64,000 nucleotides of DNA, taken from Ciona intestinalis (taxonomy: Eukaryota > Chordata > Ascidiacea > Phlebobranchia > Cionidae). Shown here piece by piece: positions 10,340 to 22,060 of the stretch. The first letter of the stretch is position 1. Each line of letters begins with the position of its first letter. The position numbers were made by a program, and so were the translations under genes. A model generated the notes under the pieces. That model was given only the letters and a program-made list of their open reading frames with translations. It was not told where the DNA came from and did no database searches. The stretch spans positions 5,894,044 through 5,958,043 of the forward strand of contig NC_020172.2 in the NCBI RefSeq assembly GCF_000224145.3, given 5' to 3'.

Positions 10340-13300
10340 ATGGAGGAGCTGCAAGTGGAGGTATTTGATTTCTATGTTGTGTTATAAGATTTCTATATTG
10401 TATTATATTGTTTATATGTTGTATTATATGATTTCTATGTAACTATGTTGTATTATATGATTTCTATATCTATTATTATATGATTTCTATATTATATATA
10501 TGATTTCTATGTTGTATTATATGATTCTACAATTATTCTATGTTATGACATAATAATGTTAATTATTACAGAGAATGGCCGAGGTGTTCCGATGTTTCAT
10601 CTGCATGAGCAAAGTTAGAGACGCACGGTTGTGCCCGCATTGTTCGAAACTTTGTTGCTATCTGTGTATCCGGGTAAGTGTGCGTCATGCTCGCTGTCGT
10701 GGTTGTCCCTCATGCTCGCTGTCGAGCAACAAAGTATTGTGTAAAATGGAAGCAACTTGTTGGTTATGTGTTTTAACTTTGGATAACTAGAAGTTAACCA
10801 TATTGCAGTAAAGCTAAAGCTGCCACAAAGCTTCCTTAATTATAAGACATCTTCGATTCTTCGTCCTCTGTTTAAACATCAAAAAAAAATGTTGACAGTT
10901 TGTAAATATGGCAGCTTTACAGGCTGAATGCTAAATTGAGTAAATTTCCTGGTTTTGCCTAAAAATAAACTGATTGTATTCACAGAGATGGATATTGGAG
11001 CAAAGGAAACAATGCCCTCATTGCAGGTGATATTATTAACATAAATATATCTTCATACGCAGTGTACCAAACTTATAAACACAAACACCTTTTTATTTAT
11101 CAACACAATAATACATCAGCCAACTTTTTAACACACATATTGTAACTTTATAAGTGATTCAGTTAATTCATTCATTCATAAAAAACTTGCATTAAACATG
11201 AGAAAATACTTCTACTGATATCTGGTAAAGGTTCATAGACTTTGAACCAAACTTTTATAAACTGGTGTTATAACTTAATTAAGTTTCCACAACACGTGAA
11301 TAAATAAGTTCATTCATTCATAAGTTAGGACACCAAATGATCTGGTGATACGAAAACATAACCAACAAAAGTCAAGTCCAACCACTAGTAGTGCTAGAGA
11401 AATATATTTTGCCGAAATGGCATCGTCATTCTCCGCAAAAGAAACAGATAAAAATACAGAAAAGTAATTAGGATACCAAATGCTTAAACCTGTGTTTTTT
11501 CCTCTCATGTTTGACATTCCCCCCAGAGCTTCATTACAGTTGAGTGACTTGGTGAACTGTCGTTGGGCGGAGGAGCTCACCCAACAAATTGACACGTTAC
11601 GGGGGCCAGTGCGGCCCCAGGGGGCTGTGGGGGGATCCCCACAGACCCAACAAGAGGAGAAGAAGGATATGTAAGTGATTGTACATGGGTGAGGTGCTTG
11701 GGCAACTTTGGGGCCTGGGGTTTAAGCCAGATTTGGCCCGTTATGCAAGTAGTCTAACGTAAAGACTACATAGACTACTCGCATAAGTATAAAACAATGA
11801 ATGTGACATGTTTGCACTCTTGTTATAACAAAAGTTTTCGTACACCTCGTGCCCGCTTACAAGTTACCACGTATGTAACTTATTTATCCTCGCATGACGG
11901 GGCAACGTTATAACACGGGTGTTCTGTTTCATACACCTCGTGCCCGCTTTTGAATTACCACGTATGTAACTTATTTATCCTCGCATGGCGGGACAGCGCC
12001 AGTCGTTATAACACGGGTGTTCTGTTTCATACACCTTGTGCTCACTTATAAGTATGTTACTTTGTGGACGTTTGTGTTTTAAACTTTTACTAATTAGCAA
12101 TAATTTATGAAAGTTTTTAGCTGTGAAAATATAAATAAATTAAACCCTATTACCCTCAGGTGTGAAACCCACCATGAAAAGTTGACGGTATTCTGCTGGA
12201 CTTGCCAGTTATGTATCTGCCATCAATGTGCGTTGTGGGCGGGCACGGTGGGTTATGTATGTTGTTGCACAACTTGTATTGTGTTGCAAACATTGCTGGT
12301 ACAATGTTTGTGTCGCTTATTATGTGTTTTGTATTTCATTCCTTTACATATATGTATATTTGTGTAACTGAAAGTTTGATTATATATAACTTATTTATCC
12401 TCGAGTGGTGGGGGTATTTAGTATTATACATTGCATATTATCCCCATATAACCCCTAGTAGTTCTGCCCCTGCCTACTATCTACTACAATACATTGCATA
12501 TTTATCCTATATATAACCCCCACACCACAGCATGGGGGCCACACATTCAAGCCCCTCACTGAGGTATACGCGCAACATGTAGCGCAGATAAGCGAAGAGG
12601 AAAGCGCGATACGACGTCGGTTGATGGAACTTATATCTCTTGTTCAGGTGGGGGGTGGTAGTGTGTGTTGTACTATGTATGTTGTACTTGATTATCCTTG
12701 CACGTTGAGGTAACGACAGTCATTATTACACGGGTGTTCTGTTTCATACACCTCGTGCCAGCTTACAAGTTGCCACGTATGTAACTTTGTGGATGATTGT
12801 TTTTGTGAATGGCTTATGATTTTGATAGCCCATTAGTGACCACTGGGTTGGAACAATTGTCGTTAAGTGTCTTGGCCAAGGACACATACGCCCACAATGG
12901 TAGCAGTTAGAACCAAACAGCCCGATTGTGTTTTGTATAAAAATATCCTTGTGTTTATGTGATCATCAATGTCTTCATGACATCACATAACCCACTTATG
13001 ACATCACACAGGATGTGGAGAGGAATGTAGAGAGCGTTCGATCAGCAAAGGACGAGAGAGTTCGTGAGATTCGTAACGCTGTAGAGATGATGATTGCTAG
13101 GTGGGGGGTCTGAGGGGGTGTGGTTGGTTGGGTCTATGGGGTTGGGGTGGTAAGGAGGTGTGGTTGTGACTTATCTATGGTTACCAATCCCATGCTACAG
13201 TCGAGTTGCTGTTATTCTATATGGGTGAGGTTCTACAGTGAGGCATGCCATGGGACCTGGGGTTTAGACCAGAGTTGGCCCATTACCCCGAAGAAAATAT

Positions 13301-16300
13301 AGTAGGGTGGGGGGAAGAAGGGACACCTTTTCATTTCATTTTTTTTGTCACATTTGGTAGTAAACAAAGAGCATTTAAAGAATTATAAAACCGTATTCTT
13401 ACAACTCACATAGGCTGTTGTTAATTGTTTAAAACACGATCAGGATATTTGGATATTATGCGCCAAAGGTGTCCCGCCTTCCCCCACCCTTTTATGTACA
13501 ACCTTGCATCACAGACTAGATGGTCAATTAAAGAACAAATTAATAACGCTGATGGGACAAAAGAATCAACTAACGCAAGAAACTGAAATGCTGGAAAGCG
13601 TTTTAAAGGAAGTTCAACACCAGGTGTGGTAGTTAGTTAATATGATGAATTTGTTATATCATCTTCAACAGTATAGCCCCCTATCCATTGTGGACAGGTA
13701 TGTTGGTTCAATTATGTATATAAGAAGCAGCCCACTGTTTTAGGTCTGTGTATATTATATTTCTTTTCTGCTTACTTTAGTTTCATTTGAGCTTCTCTTT
13801 AATTATAGGGTAACCCATAATAATGAATGTAACTTATTTATCCTCGTGTGGCCGAAAAACAACAGTTGTTATAACACGGCACGGGTGTTTATACACATCA
13901 AGCCAGCTTACAAGTTACCAAGTATGTTACTTTATGGGTAAATTTTTTTTGTTTGTTTTTTTTCTGTATGGTTGACAATGTAGACAACCCATTAGTGACC
14001 ACTGGGTTGGAGCAATTGCCGTTCAGTGTCTTGCTCAAGGATACATACGCCCACAATGGTAGCAGCGACCCTAGAACCCAATACCTCTGGGTCAGAGACA
14101 GGCGCGCTAACCACTTTGCCAGGCGCTAGACTAACAATCACTCATATTCTCCATAGATGTCCTCCTCTACTAAAAGTGACATGATAGCACGATCATCGGA
14201 AATGTTACAAATGTTCACGGCGATTCATAAGAAACCGATGGCATCGTTCGTTACAGCATCCGTGCCCCCGGACTTTACAAGCGAACTCGTACCAACTTAT
14301 GACTTGGAGACGTTCACTCTAACTCGGTTCAGGTGAATAGATATCTTATAAATAACATTGAAATCTTAGGTATAGTGGGATGGAGGAAGATGAGACACCT
14401 TTTCATTTTATTTTTTCATCCCGTTTGGTAGTAAACAAAAAAAAATCCAAAAATTATAAAACCGTATCCTCACAACTCCCATAGACCATTGTTAATTGTT
14501 TAAACATAAACGGGATATTTGGATATTATGTGCTAAAGGTGTCCCATCCTCCCCACCCTATTATAATTACCATTTACCACCTATCTTGCTAACATAAACA
14601 CCTTACACAGCCAACTACAACAGAGTGCGGATCCCGTTTACTCGAAACCCCTCAATGTTACCGGGCTAAGTTGGAGGCTCAAGATATACCCGGTAGGACA
14701 TAGATATCTTATATATAACATAGATATCTTATTTATGACATAGATGTCTTATATGCTTTGGCATGCATTCTATTCTATATTGTGAGGTCCTACAGTGAAG
14801 CATGCCATGGAACCTGGGATTTAGACCAGAGTTGGCCCATTACTCCAACATTGTATATGCACATTCTATTCTATATTGGTGAGGTCCTACAGTGAGGCAT
14901 GCCATGGAACCTGGGATTTAGACCAGAGTTGGCCCATTACCCCAACATTGTATATGCACATTCTATTCTATATGGGTGAGGTCCTACAGTGAGGCAAGCC
15001 ACGGGACCTGGGATTTAGGCCAGAGTTGGCTTTTACTTTAGTTGGCCTTTACTTAATTATACAGAAATATAAATACATTACACAGTATGCTAACATTCAA
15101 CATATTCTATCTTCAGGATGGTAATGGCGTGGTTCGCGGTCAATACCTTTCAGTGTTTCTTGAGTTGACCTCAGGGTTAAACGAGGCATCGAAATATGAA
15201 TATAGGATCGAGATGGTGCATCTTGCTAGCGGAGATCCGACCAAGAATATTGTGCGCGAGTTCGCCAGTGAGTTTGATATCGGAGAATGTTGGTAAGTTG
15301 TACTGTATGGTGGGGTGGGGGAAGATGGGACACCTTTTTATTCTATTTTCCCGTCCCATTTGGTAGTAAACAAAGAACATTCAAAGAATTATAAAACCGT
15401 ATCCTCACGAATCCCATAGACCGTTGTTAACTGTTTAAAACACGATCAGGATTTTGGATATTATAACATGTCAATCAAACTTAANNNNNNNNNNNNNNNN
15501 NNNNNNNNNNNNNNNNNNNNNNNNNNNNNNNNNNNNNNNNNNNNNNNNNNNNNNNNNNNNNNNNNNNNNNNNNNNNNNNNNNNNNNNNNNNNNNNNNNNN
15601 NNNNNNNNNTGGTAGGGCTAAGGTTAGTTACGTGTGCGTGTATGTGTGTGTGGGAAATGGAAACCCTTCTTTAGCTTTAGTAGCCTGGCTATTACCATTA
15701 AAAATAAAATTCATTAGGAATTAAAAAGATCCACCAAGAGTAAAAATCTAACTATCTATAATACCCTACAGTCCATATAAGGTATACATTGTAACATTAC
15801 CCTTATAACCCCCACAGTACATACGTAACCACATTACATCGCGTACACGAAAGTCACCTCTCCTACAAAACCAAACCAAGGAGAAAAGTCGGAAGAGTAA
15901 AAAGAGGTTCGAATATGAAATCATAACATGTTGGTTTAAATTATAATGGTGTTATATTAAATTGTGATTGAATGAAACTTATTTATCCTCGCATGGCGGG
16001 GTAACAACAGTCGTTATAACACAGGTGTTCTGTTTCATACAACTCGTGTCTGCTTAAAAGTTACCATGTATGTAACTTATTTATCCTCACATGGCAGGGC
16101 AACGACAGTCGTTATGACACGAGTGTTTCAGATCCTTCATGTCCGTTTTCTTTTTTACATAAAAATCCTATATTTTAGACGTTCCATTGAAACGAGTGCA
16201 TTGTTTGATTTCCTGAACACATCGTGTGATAATCTGGTGAGTTTTGATTAATAAGAATCATAATTTTAATAAATTGTTGATTAAACTCATCGTATTAAAC

Positions 16301-19300
16301 AAAAACAAGTTCCTTGTAACTGTAGATCAATTACCCCAATTAGTATTTTACCAAAGTTTAAACAAAAAATAATTCTTAAATATTTAACCAGTTAATTAAT
16401 TAATATTCCTTAATGACTTGCTTTATAAATAAACTAATTAGCAAAGAAGTAATTAACATACCAATATTTGTTTAATTAATTTAATTACCAGCGAACGGAG
16501 GTACCCGCACCCCCCCAAAGTTCGCGAATGACTGCATTAAAATCGCCTGTGATGTCACCAACGTCGTCTATGATGTCATCAAACTCCTCTATGATGTCAT
16601 CAGGATCCTCGGAATCAACAAAAGACTTGATCGCTTATTGGTCGAAACGGACTTCACAAAACGCAGGTTTGAGGATTGAATTAAAATTTCTCGGAATTTC
16701 TCACTGTTGTACAAATGCCTGCCCTGGAATATGTTCCTAACATAAGCTGGCATTTCTATGGGACACCTTTTACCTCTAAGGTGTCCTCTCTTCCCCCATC
16801 CTACTATATAAATATTGTTTCTATGTTACAGATGAAACAAACGAGCGACGTCGCAGATGGAGTCGCGATAACGTTATACTGAAAGATTTGCGGGTTTATA
16901 TGATTTCTATTTGATGTTGGTTGATAAAGTTATGGAACGTAAAAACAAGCTGACACATTTGTCTTAATTTATCAAAAATAAAAATTTCAATATATTCTAT
17001 TATTTTATTATAATTCTATTTTTTTAAACTTTTTTAATACTTAGTAATTTCGGCAAAAATTTTCTCAGTTCCAGTTATCCGACCTTGCTGACACGATGGC
17101 CACAGCCACTACTTGCATTAATTCATCGCGATCTCCGAGAAAATCTCCTCGTAAACCGATCGCTGAGTCATCGTCCTCAGCATCTACACCGACCAATAAG
17201 ACGCAAGCCTTCAAACCAAAGGTGACTCGGCACAAAATAAGCGCAAAATACATTACAATGTTTTTACTTTATTTGGATGTCAAATATTTGCAAATTATTT
17301 TAAACCAAACAAGAAATGCAACAAATATTCCTTTAAACTTATTTATTTTAGTTTTATTTCTAATTTTATAAGCAGCCGTAACTGTTAGGTTAAGTTGGCC
17401 TGAGGTGTCCCCAACTTTTGAAACAGAGCTGGCATCCTATGTTTTAGAACCCCAGTTTTAAGCCTAACAGAGGCACACATATATATCTGGTTGTATCCAT
17501 ACCCACACCAGTGTATGCTATATTACAAGTACGCATGGTACTATTATTACATAAGTTAGTGTCAGTAACAAGTTTTGCTTAAAATTTGCAACAAATTATC
17601 AATTCAACTTTGTCTTTCTAGATTGCTCCTAGTTTCTCTCTTTCTTTATCTCACTCCTCCTCCCAAGGAGCAAATGGAGCAACTTCTGCAAACAATGGTA
17701 AACAATGGCCATTATTTAGTAGACAATCTACCATAAAACAGCTTGACGCTGTTAACTATTGTTTATATTAATAAAGATCACATAGATTAAAACAAAATAT
17801 ATTCTTAGCATATAAAATGCCAGAAGAGTTATTTTTAGAAAACGGTTCAAAATGTAATTTAGAATTGGTTCAAAATGTAATATGAGTTGATATTATGATA
17901 AACTATAAACATGTCTTATTATCAAGTGAAAATTCAACTTGTTAACACCATAGATTCCAAACTTATATAAACACAGGGGAGGCAGGGATAGTTAGACACA
18001 CAATCCTGTGAAACAAATCTTATTGGTTGTAATGTTTACTGATAATGCAGTGAAGAAAATTAGGGGTTGGCCTGCCCACCCTGCCCCCCCAGGTTTGGCG
18101 CCCATAATTATCACCTACTATGACATCAAATTTACCCCATTATTCCTCCCTATGACATCACAGATCATCCATCGGGTGCTAAGCGCAAAACCGCTCGAGC
18201 GCGACCAACAGACCAATCAGGATCCTCGTTTCAGCAAAACTTGACGGAGAACCTCAACCAGTGTGAATATCGATGCATTCTTAACGGTGGGGGTTATATT
18301 TGAGTATAGCATGGTGGGGGGAGATGGGACACCTTTTACTCTATTTTCTCGTCCCATTTGGTAGTAACAAAGAACATTTAAAGAATTATAAAACCGTATC
18401 CTCACGACTCCTATACACCGTTGTTAATTGTTTAAAACATGATCAGGATATTTGGATATTATGTGCTAAAGGTGTTACCCCACCCCACTAGAGTATTATT
18501 TAATTTTGGTTTACGGCTTCGATTGATGTAGTTTAAAGGTAATTGGAAAATTATTCACCTAATTGGTTGATTTATTAACTAGTTGTAGAGTTTTATTGTT
18601 CATGTAAAAGTCACACAGCAAACAAAACACAAACAAGTGCGGGAAAAAGAAATAAAAAGTTAATTTGTGCAATTCAAACCCTGTTTTCATTAGTGTCTTA
18701 CAAAATATATATTTTTGAAAAGATTTAATGCTTGTTTGGTTAATTAATATTAGATTGATTATTTTCAGATTTATCGTCTTTGAAAAAAGTTTCAAAACAA
18801 GAAAATCCAGAAAACGTAAGTTTATTGTGATGTCATAATGCCCACAGTTAAACAATTGAAATTCTAGAATATCGACAACTCAAACGAAATCCAAACTTTT
18901 GATGCGTCCGGGTGAGAATAATTAAGTTTAATATTTTAATCCTTTTTTTTTCTTGAGAATAAAAAAAGAATAATTTCCTGATAAACTTCTCTATTTGCAT
19001 TCTTGAAGTTTAAAACTGTCTTAGGATAAAACAAAACAATTAACTTAAAAACAGCAATTGCTCCAACCCAGTTGTCGCTAATAGGTTGGAGCACCCTGGG
19101 TGTTTAGGTAATGGTAAACTTTGGTTTTTGACAAGGACCTCACCTATATATAATTCATAGAAATCATATACTAACCATGCAATCCCTCTAGTGGTGAAAC
19201 CTCAAGCAAACCCCATATTCCTCCGAAACCTTCAAAGAAAGTCGGCGAACTTGGTGGGTTTTAATATTGCTGGTGGTTGTAAAGTTTTTTAATATTGTGA

Positions 19301-20611
19301 ATTTTGATAAAAACTTTGTCAAGATGATTGTTGTTTTTTGTTTGTTGAATATTTATATAATATTGTAAAAAACTCTTTTCATAAAAAAACACGTAAGATA
19401 ATATAATGTGATTTACATTTAACAGCTAAATTTAGTCAATTAATTAAATTGTTTCTAATTAAGATTTACCTCGTCGGAGGTCAAATGGGTTTGAACGAAG
19501 ACGTGATGTCATCACTGATGATGTCACCAACTTGTTGGATATTTCCTCAAACCTGATTGGTCGATCGAATGATGATGAACAAAGGTAACCAATCACAAGG
19601 CTTCGTGGCTTTTTAAATTTTGTTAAAAAATAATCCAATAAATCTAAAAATTAATTGAAATATTTTTGATTTTTTTATAACCAGAAAACAATCCACCATA
19701 TAACATTTTGAACAACAAGTTTGTAATATAAAACTAAAAATAAATATTTTTATTTAGTTCTTCCTCAAACATTGAAGCCACCTCAGGTAAGTTGCCGTGA
19801 TTGGTCGGTTTGAATTTAAATTCTAATTTGAATTCTTCTCAGCCAATCATCAGTCTTCAAGTTGGGGGAAAGAGAGTGGGGATCACATTATGATGTCACT
19901 GTTGGGTATATGGTTGTTTATGATGTCATAATGTTTATTATTATGAAATAGATTTCGCAATTGTTAGTTTTGTTGACACTTAACCGCATATACCCTGATA
20001 ATGGGTTTCTGTATGACAGTTGAAACATTGGTGTTTTTAAACCACATTTATAGTTTTATATATATATATATATATACTGTTGTGCCAGATATATTATAAT
20101 ATGTGAAAAATAGTTTCTGGCAATTTGTTTGTTTTATGATCATAAAGAAACAAAGTTTCATCTGCCATATATTTGAAAACATCATTAGGTTTGCCGTTAA
20201 GTGTCTTTTTCAAGGTCACATACGCCCAATGGTAGCAACGTCGAGCCTTGAACCCATAACCTACGGGCAGACGTGCTAACCATTGTGAAAAAATTGTAGC
20301 ATTTTTTATTTTGATGTTTATTTTGTTTAAAATATAAATAATAAACTTTTCCTTTCAATTCAGACAATCCATCGAACAATGAAGAAAACAAAGGTGAATA
20401 ATATTTAACAATCTCATTTATCGCTTAGTCATCTTTCTCATTTATTGCTTAGTCATCTTTCATGACTCGTTGTTTTTCAGACCACAGCCTCACTAGCGCC
20501 ACCGGTGGTGGACTAGATCTTATTTATTTGAAAGGTTGCGAACAAAACAATAGTTACGTCATCGATGAATCGACGCTTTATGATGTCACAGAGGGGTTGG
20601 ATAATGAATGA
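10340..20611 (+). CDS. TRIM37: TRIM37, RING/B-box/coiled-coil/MATH E3 ubiquitin ligase
   Basis: Homologue of human TRIM37, a peroxisome- and centrosome-related E3 ubiquitin ligase. Exons: 10340-10360, 10572-10673, 10986-11026, 11527-11670, 12160-12247, 12531-12647, 13012-13100, 13515-13623, 14157-14332, 14611-14692, 15117-15292, an exon probably lost in the N gap, 16179-16236, 16492-16666, 16832-16893, 17069-17221, 17622-17697, 18164-18286, 18769-18815, 18868-18911, 19192-19253, 19464-19584, 19758-19786, 20364-20393, 20481-20611 (TGA). [24 protein letters not shown] with CPHC. B-box: [20 protein letters not shown]. Coiled coil: [102 protein letters not shown]. The exon for GYNRFFRL-type sequence should fall in 15485-15609. 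A further exon near 15818-15900 is possible but its phase does not resolve. The C-terminal half is Ser-rich and divergent; exon phases join, but homology there rests on weak matches. The acceptor at 19463 is AAG rather than CAG/TAG. Possible poly(A) signal at 20812-20817. Confidence 0.93.
10365..10540 (+). repeat. Degenerate minisatellite TGATTTCTATGTTGTATTATA
   Basis: About seven imperfect units of 20-28 bases containing GATTTCTAT and TGTATTATA fill most of TRIM37 intron 1. Confidence 0.8.
11826..12070 (-). mobile_element. SINE 3'-end tandem (two to three units)
   Basis: Repeats of the SINE 3' portion (ACTTATTTATCCTCGCATG, CGTTATAACACGGGTGTTCT, ACACCTCGTGCCCGCTT, ACCACGTATGTAA) at a period near 100 bases, without the tRNA-like head. 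Lies in a TRIM37 intron before the B-box exon. Confidence 0.8.
12689..12925 (-). mobile_element. tRNA-derived SINE, nearly complete
   Basis: Carries tail block, middle block (TTAGTGACCACTGGGTTGGA) and part of the head (ACACATACGCCCACAATGGT). Located in the TRIM37 intron preceding exon 13012-13100. Confidence 0.8.
13299..13491 (+). mobile_element. MITE, family I
   Basis: Ends TAGTAGGGTGGGGGGAAGAA and GTCCCGCCTTCCCCCACCCT; TRIM37 intron. Directly preceded by a copy of the CATGCCATGGGACCTGGG repeat at about 13225-13285. Confidence 0.85.
13826..14132 (-). mobile_element. tRNA-derived SINE, full length
   Basis: Runs from the tail (ACTTATTTATCCTCGTGTGG) to the tRNA-like head, where the complement reads an A box (TGGCAAAGTGGTTAGCGCGC) and a B box (GGGTTCTAGGGTCGCTGC). 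It ends 24 bases before the TRIM37 exon at 14157. Confidence 0.85.
14373..14566 (+). mobile_element. MITE, family I
   Basis: Ends TATAGTGGGATGGAGGAAGA and TCCCATCCTCCCCACCCTAT, with compensating changes in the two inverted repeats. TRIM37 intron. Confidence 0.85.
14765..15035 (+). repeat. Three tandem copies of a dispersed unit of about 95 bp
   Basis: Each unit reads TTCTATTCTATAT, GTGAGGTCCTACAGTGAGGC, ATGCCATGGAACCTGGGATT, AGACCAGAGTTGGCCCATTA. Single or double copies of the same unit occur at about 13225-13285, 46620-46670, 48740-48945, 61705-61765 and 62595-62695. Inside a TRIM37 intron. Confidence 0.85.
15303..15475 (+). mobile_element. MITE, family I, right end lost
   Basis: Left end GGGGTGGGGGAAGATGGGAC followed by the standard interior to AGGATTTTGGATATTATA. 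The right terminal repeat is absent and unrelated sequence runs into the N gap. Confidence 0.8.
15485..15609. other. Assembly gap (125 N)
   Basis: Run of N inside TRIM37. The preceding exon ends with the first two bases of a Trp codon (ECW) and the expected following MATH-domain exon is seen nowhere else, so the gap probably contains it. Confidence 0.95.
15975..16130 (-). mobile_element. SINE 3'-end, about 1.5 tandem units
   Basis: ACTTATTTATCCTCGCATGG appears at about 15979 and again near 16075, separated by the CATACAACTCGTGTCTGC and ACCATGTATGTAA blocks. TRIM37 intron. Confidence 0.75.
16756..16808. mobile_element. MITE deletion derivative (inverted repeats only)
   Basis: TGGGACACCTTTTACCTCTA is followed at once by AGGTGTCCTCTCTTCCCCCA. 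The two terminal repeats remain, forming a hairpin of about 50 bases, and the whole interior is gone. It lies 25 bases before a TRIM37 exon. Confidence 0.75.
17974..18106 (+). repeat. Dispersed repeat GGGGAGGCAGGGATAGTTAG
   Basis: A unit of about 135 bases (CACAATCCTGTGAAACAAAT, TTGGTTGTAATGTTTACTG, ACCCTGCCCCCCCAGGTTTG). Other copies are at 44533-44680 (same strand) and about 52665-52810 and 58975-59120 (opposite strand). Unidentified short element; here in a TRIM37 intron. Confidence 0.8.
18304..18490 (+). mobile_element. MITE, family I
   Basis: Left end CATGGTGGGGGGAGATGGGA. The right end is shortened (AAAGGTGTTACCCCACCCCA) with part of the inverted repeat deleted. TRIM37 intron. Confidence 0.8.
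20186..20288 (-). mobile_element. SINE 5' fragment
   Basis: Head-side block only (TTAAGTGTCTTTTTCAAGGT, CGTCGAGCCTTGAACCC, ACGTGCTAACCATTGTG). TRIM37 intron. Confidence 0.7.
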
Positions 20612-20906
20612 ATGACGTCATTAATGTTACCTAGCAACAAATATAAAAATATCTGCATAGGTTCTTGTTACTGTGTGCTTGTTTTCAAAATGTGCTTGTA
20701 GCAATTTATGTGTGCTTGTTATTATGCCTGTTTATTTCACATGTGCTTGTTTACTATTGTGCTTGTAGCAAACTGTGGACACTTTTACCTTTATTTTGTT
20801 GTAGCTAAAACAATAAACTATTTTCACTTTATGTTTGAAAATTCGAGAAAAAACAGACGAGGTATTTATGACGTCATTATCGTAAACGTCGCACAGACGG
20901 ACGCGA

Positions 20907-20979
20907 GCCCGGTTAGCTCAGCCGGTAGAGCGTTGGACTTTTAATCCAACGGTCAAGGGTTCAAGTCCCTTATCGGGCG
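20907..20979 (+). tRNA. tRNA-Lys (anticodon TTT)
   Basis: 73-base cloverleaf without intron. Acceptor stem GCCCGGT pairs with ATCGGGC (one G-T), discriminator G. D arm GCTCAGCCGGTAGAGC, which includes the A box. Anticodon arm TTGGACTTTTAATCCAA with loop CTTTTAA, anticodon TTT. T arm GGGTTCAAGTCCC supplies the B box. A T-run for RNA polymerase III termination follows at 20983-20987. It lies 295 bases after the TRIM37 stop codon on the same strand. Confidence 0.97.
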
Positions 20980-22060
20980 CGACTTTTTATTTTATTTTTG
21001 AAATAAGTTTTAATTCGATTGCACATGTATTAAATATATGTTGCATTCATTATAATTTTTAAACTTTTTAAATACTTTAATATTTAATGATGCCACGTTT
21101 TGGAACGCAGCGTTGCGTAATATAACATTGTGTTTAAGCCAGACAGCGACGCGAAACGTTAATTTATTAAATGTATTTTATTTTCTTTGCACATTTTTTT
21201 CACAACACGGCATTTACTTTGAAATCGCTATGTTAACGCTTCAGGGACAACGTAGTTCTCTAAGACGCACGTCCAAACGTTATACCAATCAAGTCGCATT
21301 AACTCCTAAAGCGTAACAGAGCGATTTCATTGTTTATAAACGGGAATGACTGCGTATTTGTAATCTGTATTTTAGTTATTGTCCTCAATGGTTCGTCTCA
21401 GTGATGACGTAGTAACAATATGACGTCATTATTAAAAGTAGGACAGCCAAAAATATTGGGTTGACATAGAAATAATATTTAATTAAAATCGGGGTTGAAA
21501 GGACACGTCACACAGCGGGACAATTCCAACTGTGACGACATAACCCGGATCTTCACGTCACAATTGTTTGAATAAGCGTCGCGTTCTCTCTTGTTCCAAA
21601 ACATAATAACCGCGCGATATTTCGCGTTTTTCTAACACTTGTGACGTAATAAAATGCTTTATAAAACCCATTGAGATAAACGTCGCGTAATAAAGGACGT
21701 TTGTGACGACACAAACATCGATTATTAAAAGCTTGATTGTTGGATAGATTTTAGAATTTAGTTTAAGTTTTATTGACTGAGAAGATATTTTTTATATATT
21801 TTCCGTTTCATTTAGTGTTTTTTTTTAAGGTTTAACTGTCACGCTTTCATTCAGTAGTTTTTAGCCATAGCATGTTTTAACGACTGTCGTTTGCTGCTAA
21901 TTTCATATCCCATGTTGTTTTAAATAGTTCTATTTTCGCTGTTTCTATGATATAAAAGCAAAGGAATAATGGTAGAGAAACGACCGTCATTGAAACAGGA
22001 TATCACACAGAGGATGGTTTAAATTAACTTTATATTTCCTTAGAATCAGTTTTAACCAAG
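20980..22060. other. Spacer between tRNA-Lys and the JmjC gene
   Basis: No gene seen. A fragment of a dispersed repeat (AACGACTGTCGTTTGCTGCT) lies near 21880. A T-rich acceptor ending at 22043 lies 17 bases before the JmjC start codon, so trans-splicing or a 5' UTR intron is likely for that gene. Confidence 0.5.

Noticed and set aside
15818-15900. Candidate TRIM37 exon reading [16 protein letters not shown]
   Set aside because: Acceptor is good and there is faint similarity to the YITQLEAAQTSY region, but no donor gives the phase needed by exon 16179-16236; left out of the exon list.
20708-20944. Open frame ending in ASPVSSAGRALDF
   Set aside because: The C-terminal phrase is the translated 5' part of the tRNA-Lys gene, a well-known artefact.
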